Of a DNA stretch of 64,000 nucleotides, positions 36,528-44,758 are shown piece after piece. Position 1 is the first letter of the stretch. The number at the start of each line of letters is the position of its first letter. The position numbers and the translations under genes are program-made. The stretch is from the NCBI RefSeq assembly GCF_001941485.1, contig NZ_CP009247.1, positions 496,001-560,000 of the forward strand, given 5' to 3'. This stretch comes from Corynebacterium frankenforstense DSM 45800. Its GTDB lineage: Bacteria; Actinomycetota; Actinomycetes; Mycobacteriales; Mycobacteriaceae. A model generated the notes under the pieces. It saw only the letters and a list, made by a program, of their open reading frames with translations, was not told where the DNA came from and did not search any database.

Positions 36528-36848
36528 ATGTCGGGCCAGGAAGTGATGAGGATAGACACGTGGCGCGCCCGCGCCACACTCGACGACGCCGCCCGCGAGG
36601 TCGAGCACCAGTCCGGGGTGCACGGCTCGACCCGGCCCGCGCTCGACCCGGCGGCCGCCGGCCGCGACCTCGCGCCCCAGGGCGCGGCCCTGGCCGCGGC
36701 GCTGGCACGGCTGCACGACTCCGCGGCCGCCCGACTGCACGCGGTGGGGCGGGGCATCTCGGTCGTCGACGGGCACGTCGGCCGCGCCGCCGCGGTCGAG
36801 GCGGACAATGACCTGGCCCTGACCCGTCTGCCGGGGATCGCTCGATGA
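36528..36848 (+). CDS. Small helical protein, possible EspC/WXG100-like secretion partner
   Basis: A 106-residue protein without signal peptide: MSGQEVMRIDTWRARATLDDAAREVEHQ..., rich in Ala and helix-forming residues, predicted as two long helices separated around residues 45-55 (RDLAPQGAALAAALARLHDSAAARLHAVGRG). Length, helical-hairpin layout and the late segment AAAVEADNDLAL recall EspC-type and WXG100 type VII substrates, but there is no WXG turn, so this is tentative. The ATG at 36528 follows CCAGGAGGGGG, one of the strongest ribosome-binding sites in the window. Its stop overlaps the next start (ATGA). Confidence 0.65.
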   Translation: MSGQEVMRIDTWRARATLDDAAREVEHQSGVHGSTRPALDPAAAGRDLAPQGAALAAALARLHDSAAARLHAVGRGISVVDGHVGRAAAVEADNDLALTRLPGIAR

Positions 36849-38437
36849 GGCCGGGGATCGGCACCGGCTACGCGGGTGCGGTCGCCGAGCTGGGCCGCGC
36901 CTCGCGGGGCGCCTACCGCGGCCCGAAGGTCTCGCCGGCCGCCCTCGGCGAGCGGCTCGGCTCCCTGGGTGGGCTGGACACCGGGGAGATCCGCGCACAG
37001 CTCGCCGCCGCGGCCGGGGAGACGGAGACCGCCCCGCTGCGGCGGAAGAACGGGCTGCTCATCCGGCTGCTCGGGGAATTCGGCGTCGGCCTGCTGGTCC
37101 ACGGCCTCGGTGAGCTGGGCGAGACCTGGTTCGCGCAGAAGGACGACGCGGACAAGGCGGTGAAAGCGGGGGAGGAGGCGTGCCGCGTCATCGACGAGGT
37201 GGAGGACGACTCCGACTCGGCGATGGAGAACATCATCGGCCGGCTCGTCGCCTCCGTGAAGGAGATCGCCGCGCGCCTGGGCCTGCTCGACCCGTTGGAG
37301 CAGGCCGGTGAGTTCCTGGCCTGCGTGACTGCGGGCGAGGGGCTCATCGACGAGGCCGGCGAGTGCCTGCTGGACCTGTGCGAGGGCCGCGATGAGGCCG
37401 TGCGCGGGTGTCTGGAGGAGTTGACCGGCCGGGTCGAGGACGCCTGCTCGGAGCCGTGCGAGGCGGAGGCCTCCGGGGCCGTCGCGCCCGAGTCCTGCCC
37501 GCCCGGCGGCGGTTCCGCGGGCGGTGCGGATAGTGCCCTGGCCGGCGGTTCGGCCGGCGGGACAGGCAGCGCCCCCGGTCCGGGCGGCGGGACGGTCACC
37601 GAGGACAGTGGCGGTGCGGCCGACAAGAAATACAAGGGAGACGGCGCCGGTGACGCCTCGGATGACGGCTCGGGCGGCGACGGGACCGGGGACTGTGAGC
37701 AGGAGGAGACCACCGCGAGCTCGGCCAAGCCCGTACCGCCCGCCGAGGACTGCGGGGACGAGCCCGCGGGCAAGCCGGTGCCGGAGAAGGTCGTCGACGA
37801 GAAGACCGTGGAGACCGGCGGGAGCACCACCACGGCCGAGGAGACAGGGAAGACCGGGGAGCAGGACTGCCCGCCGGAGGAGGAGACGGGGGAGCAGGAG
37901 TGCCCACCCGAAGAGGAGCCGGTCACCCCGGCTACGGCGGAATGCCCACCGGTCGAGTGCCCGCAGCCGGGCGGGCATGAGGCGGTGCTCGGGGTGGGCA
38001 TCGGCCTGGTGGTCGCCGGAGTGGTCGTCGGTGCGGTGGCCGAGTGCATCGAGTCCTCGGGGGTGCTCGAGTGCCCGGTCCCGGAACCTGAACCGGAGCC
38101 TGAACCCGAGCCGGAGCCCGAACCGGAACCTGAACCCGAGCCTGCGCCCGAACCGGAGCCGGAGGTGCCGCTCGACCAGGTGCCGGAGCCTGAGCCCCCG
38201 CCCAAGAAGCTGGCCGCGGCCGGGGTCGCACCGGGCGCGGACGGAGCACCCGCACCTGCCGCGCCGGCCCCGGATCCCGCGCCGGCTCCCGCGGCGGAGA
38301 CACCGCCACCGGCCCAGGCACCGGAGCCGCCCGCCCCTGCTCCCGCACCGGAGCCACCCGCACCGGAGCCACCGGCTGACGGCCCGGCCCCGGAGCCCGT
38401 GCCCGCCACCGAGACCAGGAAGGCGGGGCCGTGGTGA
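36845..38437 (+). CDS. Cys-rich membrane protein with Glu-Pro repeats, unknown function
   Basis: A 530-residue protein. About residues 1-190 are helical and soluble-looking. About 190-370 is low complexity with repeated (D/E)CPP(E/V) motifs (QDCPPEEE, QECPPEEE, AECPPVECPQP). A transmembrane segment follows (AVLGVGIGLVVAGVVVGAVA, about 379-398), then a run of Glu-Pro dipeptides (about 412-445) and a Pro/Ala-rich tail to residue 530. I count about 16 Cys, unusual for this window. There is no signal peptide. An extended Pro-rich tail after a single helix suggests a cell-wall-spanning segment, which is inference. It overlaps both neighbours by 4 bp. No family recognised. Confidence 0.6.
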   Translation: MRPGIGTGYAGAVAELGRASRGAYRGPKVSPAALGERLGSLGGLDTGEIRAQLAAAAGETETAPLRRKNGLLIRLLGEFGVGLLVHGLGELGETWFAQKDDADKAVKAGEEACRVIDEVEDDSDSAMENIIGRLVASVKEIAARLGLLDPLEQAGEFLACVTAGEGLIDEAGECLLDLCEGRDEAVRGCLEELTGRVEDACSEPCEAEASGAVAPESCPPGGGSAGGADSALAGGSAGGTGSAPGPGGGTVTEDSGGAADKKYKGDGAGDASDDGSGGDGTGDCEQEETTASSAKPVPPAEDCGDEPAGKPVPEKVVDEKTVETGGSTTTAEETGKTGEQDCPPEEETGEQECPPEEEPVTPATAECPPVECPQPGGHEAVLGVGIGLVVAGVVVGAVAECIESSGVLECPVPEPEPEPEPEPEPEPEPEPEPAPEPEPEVPLDQVPEPEPPPKKLAAAGVAPGADGAPAPAAPAPDPAPAPAAETPPPAQAPEPPAPAPAPEPPAPEPPADGPAPEPVPATETRKAGPW

Positions 38438-38616
38438 TGGAGTTCGAGGAGTTCGCGCGGAACTTCCGCGCCCGAGCTGACGCTCGGCTGCGCGACTTCG
38501 AGGCCGCCCTCGAGGAGGCCAAGAAGAAGACCGAGGCGCCGCAGACGTCCAAGCGAAGGCAGCAGCGGCCGCGGTCGCGCAGGGGCGGTCCCGTGCGCGG
38601 CATCCTGCGCCGCTGA
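38434..38616 (+). CDS. Small basic protein, third gene of the unknown operon
   Basis: About 60 residues: an amphipathic helical N-terminus (MEFEEFARNFRARADARLRDFEAALEEAKKK) and a very basic tail (SKRRQQRPRSRRGGPVRGILRR). Start codons GTG 38431, GTG 38434 and ATG 38437 are stacked; 38434 overlaps the upstream stop as GTGA. The basic tail could bind nucleic acid or acidic lipids; the upstream partner is acidic. Function unknown. A run of nine G (38620-38628) follows its stop codon. Confidence 0.5.
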   Translation: MMEFEEFARNFRARADARLRDFEAALEEAKKKTEAPQTSKRRQQRPRSRRGGPVRGILRR

Positions 38617-38686
38617 GCCGGGGGGGGGCGACGACACAGGGCGACAAAACGGGGACGACAGAGCGGGGACGAAAAACCGGAACAGC

Positions 38687-38717
38687 AAAAAACGGCGCCA
38701 CCGGAGAAGGTGGCGCC
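38687..38717 (-). terminator. Terminator of the hydrolase-like gene
   Basis: A perfect 9-bp stem (ggcgccacc / ggtggcgcc, six-base loop). On the minus strand it is followed by GTTTTTTG, a classical intrinsic terminator for the gene at 38747-39613. Confidence 0.85.
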
Positions 38718-38746
38718 GCGGCGGCGGGAATCGCTCCCGCGCTCAG

Positions 38747-39613
38747 TCAGTTGGCGGGGGAGCGCTCGATACCGGAGCCGGACTTGTAGCCCAGCGTGTC
38801 GGCGCGGTCGGCGAGGTCCTCGCCGGTCAGCGACTCGAAGCCCTTGGCGGTGGCCTCGGGGTCGGCGAAGCCGGAGAGCTTCCGGTCGTCGCCCAGGGTG
38901 GCCAGCAGGAAGCCGGTCAGCAGGCCGCGGGCGGTCTCGCGCGCCCCGACCTGCGGGCGGGCCGCACCGAGCAGCAGCTTGAACATGGTGTCCTCGGTGA
39001 AGCCCTGCTGGTTGCCCTTGTCGATCTCGCGGTAGGCCACCTCGCCGCCCCAGGCCTGCGCCAGCGCGGCCGGGTTGCCGGCGTCGAGCAGCGCGCTCTC
39101 GCCGGAGCCGACGACCAGGCCCGGGATCTCCAGGCGGCGGGCCGCCTCGACGGAGGAGGGGGCGGTGGTCGCCGGGTAGAGCGCGCCGACGGCGCGGATC
39201 TTCGTCGAACCGGCGGCGGCGAGCACCGCGCATCCGGCGCCCATGCCGTGGCCGATCACGCCCAGCTTGCCGGGGCCCACGGTGACGTTGCCGTGGCCGA
39301 GGCGCACGCCGGCGAGGATCTGCACGGCCGTCTCGAGGTCGGCGGCGAAGCCGCGGTGGTTCGGCGAGAATCCGGTCTCCGTCTCCGGGGCGGCCACGGC
39401 GATGCCCCAGCTGGCAAGGTGGCGCAGCGTGACGTGGTAGTTCTTCAGTCCGCGCAGCCAGTCGTGACCGAAGGCGACGCCGGGCACGCCGTTGCCCTCG
39501 GCGGGGGTGTAGACCTTGCCGGGCAGCCCCGCGTAACTCAGGTCGCCCACGAGCACGCGGTGCGGCCCCCGCTTGGACAGCTTGGACAGGTTCTTGCTCA
39601 GATTCTCAGCCAC
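38747..39613 (-). CDS. Alpha/beta-hydrolase-fold protein lacking the nucleophile Ser
   Basis: A 288-residue cytoplasmic protein resembling dienelactone-hydrolase/chlorophyllase-type hydrolases (VPGVAFGHDWLRG oxyanion region, about residues 43-55; central LGVIGHGMGAG). The nucleophile elbow reads G-H-Gly123-M-G where active members have Ser or Cys, and the codon is clearly GGC, so ordinary esterase activity is unlikely unless the nearby Cys128 or another residue substitutes. The start is a GTG at 39613, and TATTCT on the minus strand ends seven bases before it, so the mRNA is probably leaderless. It is divergent from glmS. Confidence 0.7.
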   Translation of the reverse strand: MAENLSKNLSKLSKRGPHRVLVGDLSYAGLPGKVYTPAEGNGVPGVAFGHDWLRGLKNYHVTLRHLASWGIAVAAPETETGFSPNHRGFAADLETAVQILAGVRLGHGNVTVGPGKLGVIGHGMGAGCAVLAAAGSTKIRAVGALYPATTAPSSVEAARRLEIPGLVVGSGESALLDAGNPAALAQAWGGEVAYREIDKGNQQGFTEDTMFKLLLGAARPQVGARETARGLLTGFLLATLGDDRKLSGFADPEATAKGFESLTGEDLADRADTLGYKSGSGIERSPAN

Positions 39614-39620
39614 GCCCTAG

Positions 39621-39626
39621 AGAATA
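39621..39626 (-). promoter_or_regulatory. -10 element of the hydrolase-like gene (leaderless)
   Basis: TATTCT on the minus strand, seven bases before the GTG at 39613. Confidence 0.5.
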
Positions 39627-39742
39627 TCCGACGCCGTGCATGCCGCGCCGCCGACCGGGCGAATCCGTTTGCCCGCCGCCGTCCGGAAAGACCCCTCGGA
39701 CACCCCCGGCGCGTGCGATTCCCGTGGCGGTCGACGCGCCGG

Positions 39743-39748
39743 TAGCCT
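39743..39748 (+). promoter_or_regulatory. -10 element for leaderless glmS mRNA
   Basis: TAGCCT ends seven bases before the ATG at 39756. The glmS start is fixed by its catalytic N-terminal Cys, so the spacing is certain. No glmS ribozyme is possible in so short a leader. Confidence 0.6.
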
Positions 39749-39755
39749 GATGGGC

Positions 39756-41618
39756 ATGTGTGGAATTGTTGGATACGTGGGTGACCGGGCGGGGCTGACC
39801 GTCGCGGTGGACGCCCTGCGCAGGATGGAGTACCGCGGCTACGACTCGGCCGGTGTCGCCGTCGCCGACCAGGGCCGGGTCTCCGTGGCCAAGCGCGCCG
39901 GAAAGCTGGCCAACCTCGAGGACCGCATCGAGGAGATCGGGGCCGACAAGCTGGCCGGGACCACCGCCATCGGGCACACCCGTTGGGCGACCCACGGCCG
40001 CCCGGTCGACGAGAACGCCCACCCCCACCTGTCGTACGACGGCAAGGTGGCCATCGTCCACAACGGCATTATCGAGAACTTCGCCGCCCTGCGCGCCGAG
40101 CTCGAGCGCGACGGCGTGGAGCTCGTCTCCGAGACCGACTCCGAGGTCGCCGCCCACCTGATGGCCAAGGCCTACAACGAGGGCGAGACCGCCGGCGACT
40201 TCGAGGCCAGCGCCCTGGCCGTGGTCAACCGTCTCGAGGGCGCCTTCACGCTGCTGTTCCTGCACGCCGACCACCCGGACCGCATCGTCGCGGCCCGCCG
40301 CTCGACCCCGCTGCTCATCGGCGTCGGCGACGGCGAGATGTTCCTCGGCTCCGACGTCGCGGCCTTCATCGAGTACACCAAGGAGGCCGTCGAGCTCGGC
40401 CAGGACAACGTCGTGGTCATCGACCGCGACGGCTACCGCATCCTCAACCTGGACGGCTCCGAGGCCACCGGGCGCCCCTTCACCATCGACTGGGACCTCG
40501 AGGCCGCGGAGAAGGGCGGCTACGACTCCTTCATGATGAAGGAGATCAACGAGCAGCCCGCCGCCGTGCGCGACACCCTGGCCGGCCACTGCCAGGACGG
40601 CCGCATCGTCCTCGACGAGCAGAACTTCTCCGACGAGTTCCTCAAGAGCATCGATCAGGTCTTCGTCGTCGCCTGCGGCTCGGCCTACCACTCGGGCCTG
40701 CTGGCCAAGTACGCCATCGAGCACTGGGCGCGCGTGCCCGTCCAGATCGAGGTCGCCAGCGAGTTCCGCTACCGCGACCCCGTCGTCGACGCGCGCACCC
40801 TGGTCATCGCCATCTCGCAGTCCGGCGAGACCGCCGACACCCTCGAGGCCGTGCGCCACGCGAAGTCGCAGGGCGCGAAGGTGCTGGCCGTGTGCAACAC
40901 CAACGGCTCGCAGATCCCGCGCGAGTCCGACGGCGTGCTCTACACCCACGCCGGCCCGGAGATCGGCGTGGCCTCCACCAAGGCCTTCCTGGCCCAGGTG
41001 GCCGCCAACTACATCGTCGGCCTGGCCGTCGCCCAGGCCAAGGGCACCAAGTACCCGGACGAGATCCGCGAGATCTGGGAGACCCTCGAGGAGATCCCCG
41101 GCAAGATCGAGCCGCTGCTCGAGGCCGCCGGCCAGTGCGAGGAGATCGCCCACCACCTCGGCGCCCTGCCGACGATGCTCTTCCTCGGCCGCGGCGTGGG
41201 CTTCCCGGTCGCGCTCGAGGGCGCGCTCAAGCTCAAGGAGCTGGCCTACATCCACGCCGAGGGCTTCCCGGCCGGCGAGCTCAAGCACGGTCCGATCGCC
41301 CTGATCGAGGACGACCTGCCCGTCGTCGTCATCGTGCCCAGCCCGCGCGGGGTGCCTCAGCTGCACTCCAAGATCGTCTCCAACATCCAGGAGATCCGCG
41401 CCCGCGGCGCGAAGACCATCGTCATCGCGGAGGAGGGCGACACCGCCGTCGAGCCCTACGCCAACTGGCTGATCCGCATGCCGCAGACCTCCACGATCAT
41501 GCAGCCGCTCCTGGCGACCGTCCCGCTGCAGTTCCTCGCGGCCTACATCGCCCGCGAGTGCGGCAACGAGGACATCGACAAGCCGCGCAACCTGGCGAAG
41601 TCGGTGACCGTGGAGTGA
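39756..41618 (+). CDS. glmS: Glutamine-fructose-6-phosphate aminotransferase (isomerising)
   Basis: Makes glucosamine-6-phosphate from fructose-6-phosphate and glutamine, the first step to UDP-GlcNAc. The 620-residue protein has the N-terminal nucleophile Cys2 (MCGIVGYVG), a class-II glutaminase domain (to about residue 230) with GHTRWATHG, and two SIS sugar-isomerase domains (ACGSAYHSGL; ISQSGETADTL; HAEGFPAGELKHGPIALIE), ending NLAKSVTVE as in all GlmS proteins. The start must be 39756. It overlaps alr by 4 bp. Confidence 0.97.
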   Translation: MCGIVGYVGDRAGLTVAVDALRRMEYRGYDSAGVAVADQGRVSVAKRAGKLANLEDRIEEIGADKLAGTTAIGHTRWATHGRPVDENAHPHLSYDGKVAIVHNGIIENFAALRAELERDGVELVSETDSEVAAHLMAKAYNEGETAGDFEASALAVVNRLEGAFTLLFLHADHPDRIVAARRSTPLLIGVGDGEMFLGSDVAAFIEYTKEAVELGQDNVVVIDRDGYRILNLDGSEATGRPFTIDWDLEAAEKGGYDSFMMKEINEQPAAVRDTLAGHCQDGRIVLDEQNFSDEFLKSIDQVFVVACGSAYHSGLLAKYAIEHWARVPVQIEVASEFRYRDPVVDARTLVIAISQSGETADTLEAVRHAKSQGAKVLAVCNTNGSQIPRESDGVLYTHAGPEIGVASTKAFLAQVAANYIVGLAVAQAKGTKYPDEIREIWETLEEIPGKIEPLLEAAGQCEEIAHHLGALPTMLFLGRGVGFPVALEGALKLKELAYIHAEGFPAGELKHGPIALIEDDLPVVVIVPSPRGVPQLHSKIVSNIQEIRARGAKTIVIAEEGDTAVEPYANWLIRMPQTSTIMQPLLATVPLQFLAAYIARECGNEDIDKPRNLAKSVTVE

Positions 41619-42793
41619 GTGGGCAGAAGTCCGGGACGAACCTTCTGGAACTGCGGATCGACCTGGACGCCGTCGCGCGCAACACGCGGGCGCTCAAGGA
41701 GTCCGTCGACCCGGCCCAGCTGATGGCCGTGGTCAAGGCCGACGCCTACAACCACGGCGCGGTCGAGGTCGCACGCACGGTGCTCGCCGCCGGCGCCGAC
41801 CAGCTCGGCGTGGCCACCCTCGCGGAGGCCCACCAGCTGCGCGACGCCGGCGTGACCGCGCCGGTGCTGGCGTGGATCTGGTCGCCGGAGCAGGACGTCG
41901 CCGCCGCGCTGGACGCGGGCATCGACCTGGCGGTCATCTCGCCGGAGCACGCCCGCGCGGTCGTCGACGCGGGCCGCCCGGCCCGGGTGACGGTCAAGGT
42001 GGAGACGGGCATGCACCGCTCCGGGGTCGACGAGGCGGACTGGGGCAAGGTCTTCGCGATGCTGCGCGACGCCCCGCAGGTCACCGTCACCGGCCTGATG
42101 AGCCACCTGGCCTGCGGCGACGTCGCCGGCGACGCGCAGAACAACCTGCAGGCCTCGCACTTCCGCGCCGCGATCGCGCGTGCGCGCACCCTCGGCCTGG
42201 AGGTGCCGGTCAACCACCTGACCAACTCGCCGGGCACGCTCTCGCGGCCGGACCTGCGCTTCGAGATGGTCCGCCCGGGTGCCGCCCTCTACGGCCTGGA
42301 GACCGTCGCCGGCGTGCCCGAGGACGAGCACGGCCTGGTCCCCGCGATGAGCTGGGTCGGCCGGATCACCGTGGTCAAACCCGTCGCCGCCGGCGAGGGC
42401 ACCAGCTACGGCATGACCTGGCGCGCCCCGGAGGACGGCTACCTGGCCGTGGTCCCCGCCGGTTACGCCGACGGGCTGCCGCGCGCCTGGCAGGGCCGCT
42501 TCGGCGTGACCGTGAGAGGTCGCGCCTACCCGCAGGTCGGCCGGGTCTGCATGGACCAGCACGTCATCTTCCTCGGCGACAACCCCGACGGGGTCGCCCC
42601 CGGCGACGAGGCCGTCATCTTCGGCGCCGGCGGCGTGAGCGCCACCCGGCTCGCCGAGCAGGTCGGCACCATCAACTACGAGGTCGTCTCGCGCCCGACC
42701 GGGCGCACCCGCCGCGTCTTCGTCGGCGGTGCGATTGACGACGCCGCGTCGGTCACCGCGGGCGAGGACGGCACCGCAGGCGGTGCGCGATGA
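41615..42793 (+). CDS. alr: Alanine racemase
   Basis: PLP enzyme interconverting L- and D-Ala for peptidoglycan. The 392-residue protein has the PLP-lysine motif AVVKADAYNHGAVEVA (Lys near 39), the second catalytic region VGRVCMDQHVIFLG (here without the usual Tyr of the GYADG region, which reads VPAGYADGLPRAW earlier) and a normal end. The GTG at 41615 overlaps the glmS stop. The last codons (AIDDAASVTAG) are encoded by a 25-bp extended dispersed-motif copy at 42733-42757. The frame is open far upstream through glmS, but that part is not Alr. Confidence 0.93.
   Translation: MSGQKSGTNLLELRIDLDAVARNTRALKESVDPAQLMAVVKADAYNHGAVEVARTVLAAGADQLGVATLAEAHQLRDAGVTAPVLAWIWSPEQDVAAALDAGIDLAVISPEHARAVVDAGRPARVTVKVETGMHRSGVDEADWGKVFAMLRDAPQVTVTGLMSHLACGDVAGDAQNNLQASHFRAAIARARTLGLEVPVNHLTNSPGTLSRPDLRFEMVRPGAALYGLETVAGVPEDEHGLVPAMSWVGRITVVKPVAAGEGTSYGMTWRAPEDGYLAVVPAGYADGLPRAWQGRFGVTVRGRAYPQVGRVCMDQHVIFLGDNPDGVAPGDEAVIFGAGGVSATRLAEQVGTINYEVVSRPTGRTRRVFVGGAIDDAASVTAGEDGTAGGAR
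42733..42757 (+). repeat. Extended 25-bp dispersed-motif copy at the alr 3' end
   Basis: The GATTGACGACGCCGC core is followed by GTCGGTCACC. It encodes IDDAASVT just before the alr stop. Confidence 0.7.
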
Positions 42794-43287
42794 GGCCCGG
42801 CCTGGGGGAGCGCGGCGAGATCCGCGCCGAGACCGCGGAGGACACCCGCGCCTTCGGCGAGCGCCTCGGCGCGCTGCTCGAGGCCGGTGACGTGGTCATC
42901 CTCGACGGCCCGCTCGGCGCCGGCAAGACGACCATGACCCAGGGCCTGGCCCGCGGCATGGGCGTGCGCGGCCGGGTGACCTCACCGACGTTCACCATCG
43001 CCCGCGAGCACCGCGCCACCGAGCCGGGCGCCCCGGGGCTCATCCACGTCGACGCCTACCGGCTGCTCGGCGACGGCGGGGGAGACCCCGTCGGTGCGCT
43101 CGACAGCCTGGACCTGGAGTCGCGCCTCGACGAGGCCGCCGTGGTGGCCGAGTGGGGTGAGGGGCTGGTCGGCCAGATCGCCGGCACCTGCCTGGTCGTC
43201 CACCTGGACCGCACGACCGCGGTCGAGGAGGACCCCGACAGCGAGGCGCGCATCATCTCCTGGCGCTGGGAGGGCGAGGACGCGTGA
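42790..43287 (+). CDS. tsaE: tRNA threonylcarbamoyladenosine biosynthesis ATPase TsaE
   Basis: P-loop ATPase that works with TsaB and TsaD in forming t6A37 of ANN-decoding tRNAs. The 165-residue protein has the Walker A LDGPLGAGKTTMTQGLARG (near residue 40), SPTFTIAREH, and the VVAEWGEGL Walker-B-like block. It overlaps alr by 4 bp (ATGA) and the following methyltransferase by 4 bp. tsaB and tsaD lie about 7.5 kb downstream, separated by the VKOR, efe and transporter genes. Confidence 0.93.
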   Translation: MRPGLGERGEIRAETAEDTRAFGERLGALLEAGDVVILDGPLGAGKTTMTQGLARGMGVRGRVTSPTFTIAREHRATEPGAPGLIHVDAYRLLGDGGGDPVGALDSLDLESRLDEAAVVAEWGEGLVGQIAGTCLVVHLDRTTAVEEDPDSEARIISWRWEGEDA

Positions 43288-44123
43288 GTGGGGGACAGCC
43301 GGCCGACAGCAGTGCCGCGGGCGGGGGTGTGACCGGCGGCGTGACCGGCGGCGGTGCGCTCTTCGACTCCGGCGGTGACTACGCCGCCTTCCGGCCGGAC
43401 TACCCGGCCGAGCTCTCCGGGCGCCTGGCCGAGGCGGCCCCGGGCCGCGGGCTGGCCGTCGACGTCGGCTGCGGCACCGGGCAGCTGACCGCCCGGCTGG
43501 CCGAGCACTTCGAGCTGACGGTGGGGCTGGACCCGGCCACCGCACAGGTGCGCCACGGCGCGGGCGCGGCCCGCTACGTCGCCGCGACCGCCGAGAAGCT
43601 GCCGTTGCGGGACTCGTGCGCCGACCTGATCACCGTGGCCCAGGCCGCCCACTGGGTGGACCTGCCCGGATTCTTCGCCGAGGCCCGCCGCGTCGCCAAG
43701 CCCGCCGCCCCGGTCGCGCTGGTCTCCTACGGGGTCGCCGAGCCCGGACCGGGCACGCCGGTGGCCGCGGCCTTCCGGGAGTTCTACCACGGGCCCTTCC
43801 ACCGGTTCTGGGATCCGCGCCGCCGACTGGTCGAGGAGAACCTGCGCTCGGTGGAGGTGCCGTTGGAGCGGACCTTCCGCGAGGACTCCCACCTGGTCCG
43901 CGGGATGGACCTGCCCGGCTTCGCCGGCTACCTGGGCACCTGGTCGGCGCTGCGCACCGCCCGCGAGGCAGGCGAGGGCGCGCTGATGGACGACTTCCTG
44001 GGGCACCTCGCGGAGCTGTGGGGTGATCCCGCGACGGTCCGCGAGGTGCGCTGGCCGCTGGTGGTGCTCGGCGGTTACGCCCCGGAGGAAGACTGCCGAC
44101 GTGTCAACAACTTGCAGGTGTGA
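43284..44123 (+). CDS. Class I SAM-dependent methyltransferase, substrate unknown
   Basis: A 279-residue protein with the SAM motif LAVDVGCGTGQLTARLAEHF (about residues 53-72), acidic loop VGLDPATAQV, and AAHWVDLPGFFAEARRVAKPAAPVALVSYG. It resembles the UbiE/Methyltransf_11 family and small-molecule methyltransferases such as trans-aconitate methyltransferase; the substrate cannot be inferred. The GTG start overlaps tsaE by 4 bp, so it is translated from the glmS-alr-tsaE transcript. The first 30 residues are Gly-rich and may be disordered. Confidence 0.8.
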   Translation: MSGGQPADSSAAGGGVTGGVTGGGALFDSGGDYAAFRPDYPAELSGRLAEAAPGRGLAVDVGCGTGQLTARLAEHFELTVGLDPATAQVRHGAGAARYVAATAEKLPLRDSCADLITVAQAAHWVDLPGFFAEARRVAKPAAPVALVSYGVAEPGPGTPVAAAFREFYHGPFHRFWDPRRRLVEENLRSVEVPLERTFREDSHLVRGMDLPGFAGYLGTWSALRTAREAGEGALMDDFLGHLAELWGDPATVREVRWPLVVLGGYAPEEDCRRVNNLQV

Positions 44124-44168
44124 CTATTCTGTAGGGGTCCTGAACAACCGCCCCGAAAGGGAGTCCCC

Positions 44169-44729
44169 GTGCTCACCAAGCCCCACCGCGTCCTCGGCTG
44201 GCTGATCTTCCTGCTCGGAGCCGTCGGCCTGGCCGCCGCGCTCGTGCTCACCGTCGAGTACCTGCACATCGTCGCCGACGAAGACTACGTCGCCAGCTGT
44301 GACGTCAACGCCGTGCTCTCCTGCGGTTCGGTGATGCGCTCGAACTCCTCGGCCGTCATCGGCGGCATCCCCAACTCGCTGTTCGGCGTCGCAGGCTTCG
44401 CCGCCGTGACCGCCATCGGCGCGGCGCTGGCCGCGGGTGCGGTCTTCGCCGGCTGGTTCTGGTTCCTCATTCAGGTCGGTGTCACCCTCGCGCTGATCTT
44501 CGTGCACTGGATGTTCTACGACTCCGTCTTCGTGCTCGGCCTGCTGTGCCCGTACTGCATGGTCGTGTGGGCGGTGACCATCCCGCTGTTCGTGCTGGTC
44601 ACCTCCGAGACCGTGCGCAGTTACGGCGGCAACACCGTGCTGTACCGCTGGCGCTGGCTGATCATCCTCGTGTGGGTCGCGGTGATCGCGGCCGTGGTGA
44701 TCTCGCGCAACCACGAGTACCTCTTCTGA
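44169..44729 (+). CDS. Vitamin K epoxide reductase (VKOR) family protein
   Basis: Membrane quinone reductase that reoxidises the disulfide-forming DsbA-like enzymes of actinobacteria. The 186-residue protein has four to five transmembrane helices, the loop Cys pair (ASCDVNAVLSCGSVMRS, about residues 43-53) and the active CPYC in LLCPYCMVVWA (near 124-127). The GTG start follows CGAAAGGGAG. TATTCT at 44125-44130 is a possible -10. Its last codon region merges with a triple 11-bp repeat. Confidence 0.92.
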   Translation: MLTKPHRVLGWLIFLLGAVGLAAALVLTVEYLHIVADEDYVASCDVNAVLSCGSVMRSNSSAVIGGIPNSLFGVAGFAAVTAIGAALAAGAVFAGWFWFLIQVGVTLALIFVHWMFYDSVFVLGLLCPYCMVVWAVTIPLFVLVTSETVRSYGGNTVLYRWRWLIILVWVAVIAAVVISRNHEYLF

Positions 44730-44758
44730 TCCGCAACTGATCCGCAACTGATCCGCAC
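44726..44758. repeat. Three tandem copies of an 11-bp unit
   Basis: ctgatccgcaa repeated at 44726, 44737 and 44748 (last base differs). The first copy contains the VKOR stop codon. No known function. Confidence 0.8.

Noticed and set aside
38081..38170. Repeated gaaccggagcc units, considered as a non-coding repeat array
   Set aside because: They are in frame within the 530-residue gene and encode the Glu-Pro run.
39983..42793. Apparent 936-codon fusion protein ending in alanine racemase
   Set aside because: The first 540 codons are the out-of-frame shadow of glmS; alr starts at the GTG overlapping the glmS stop.
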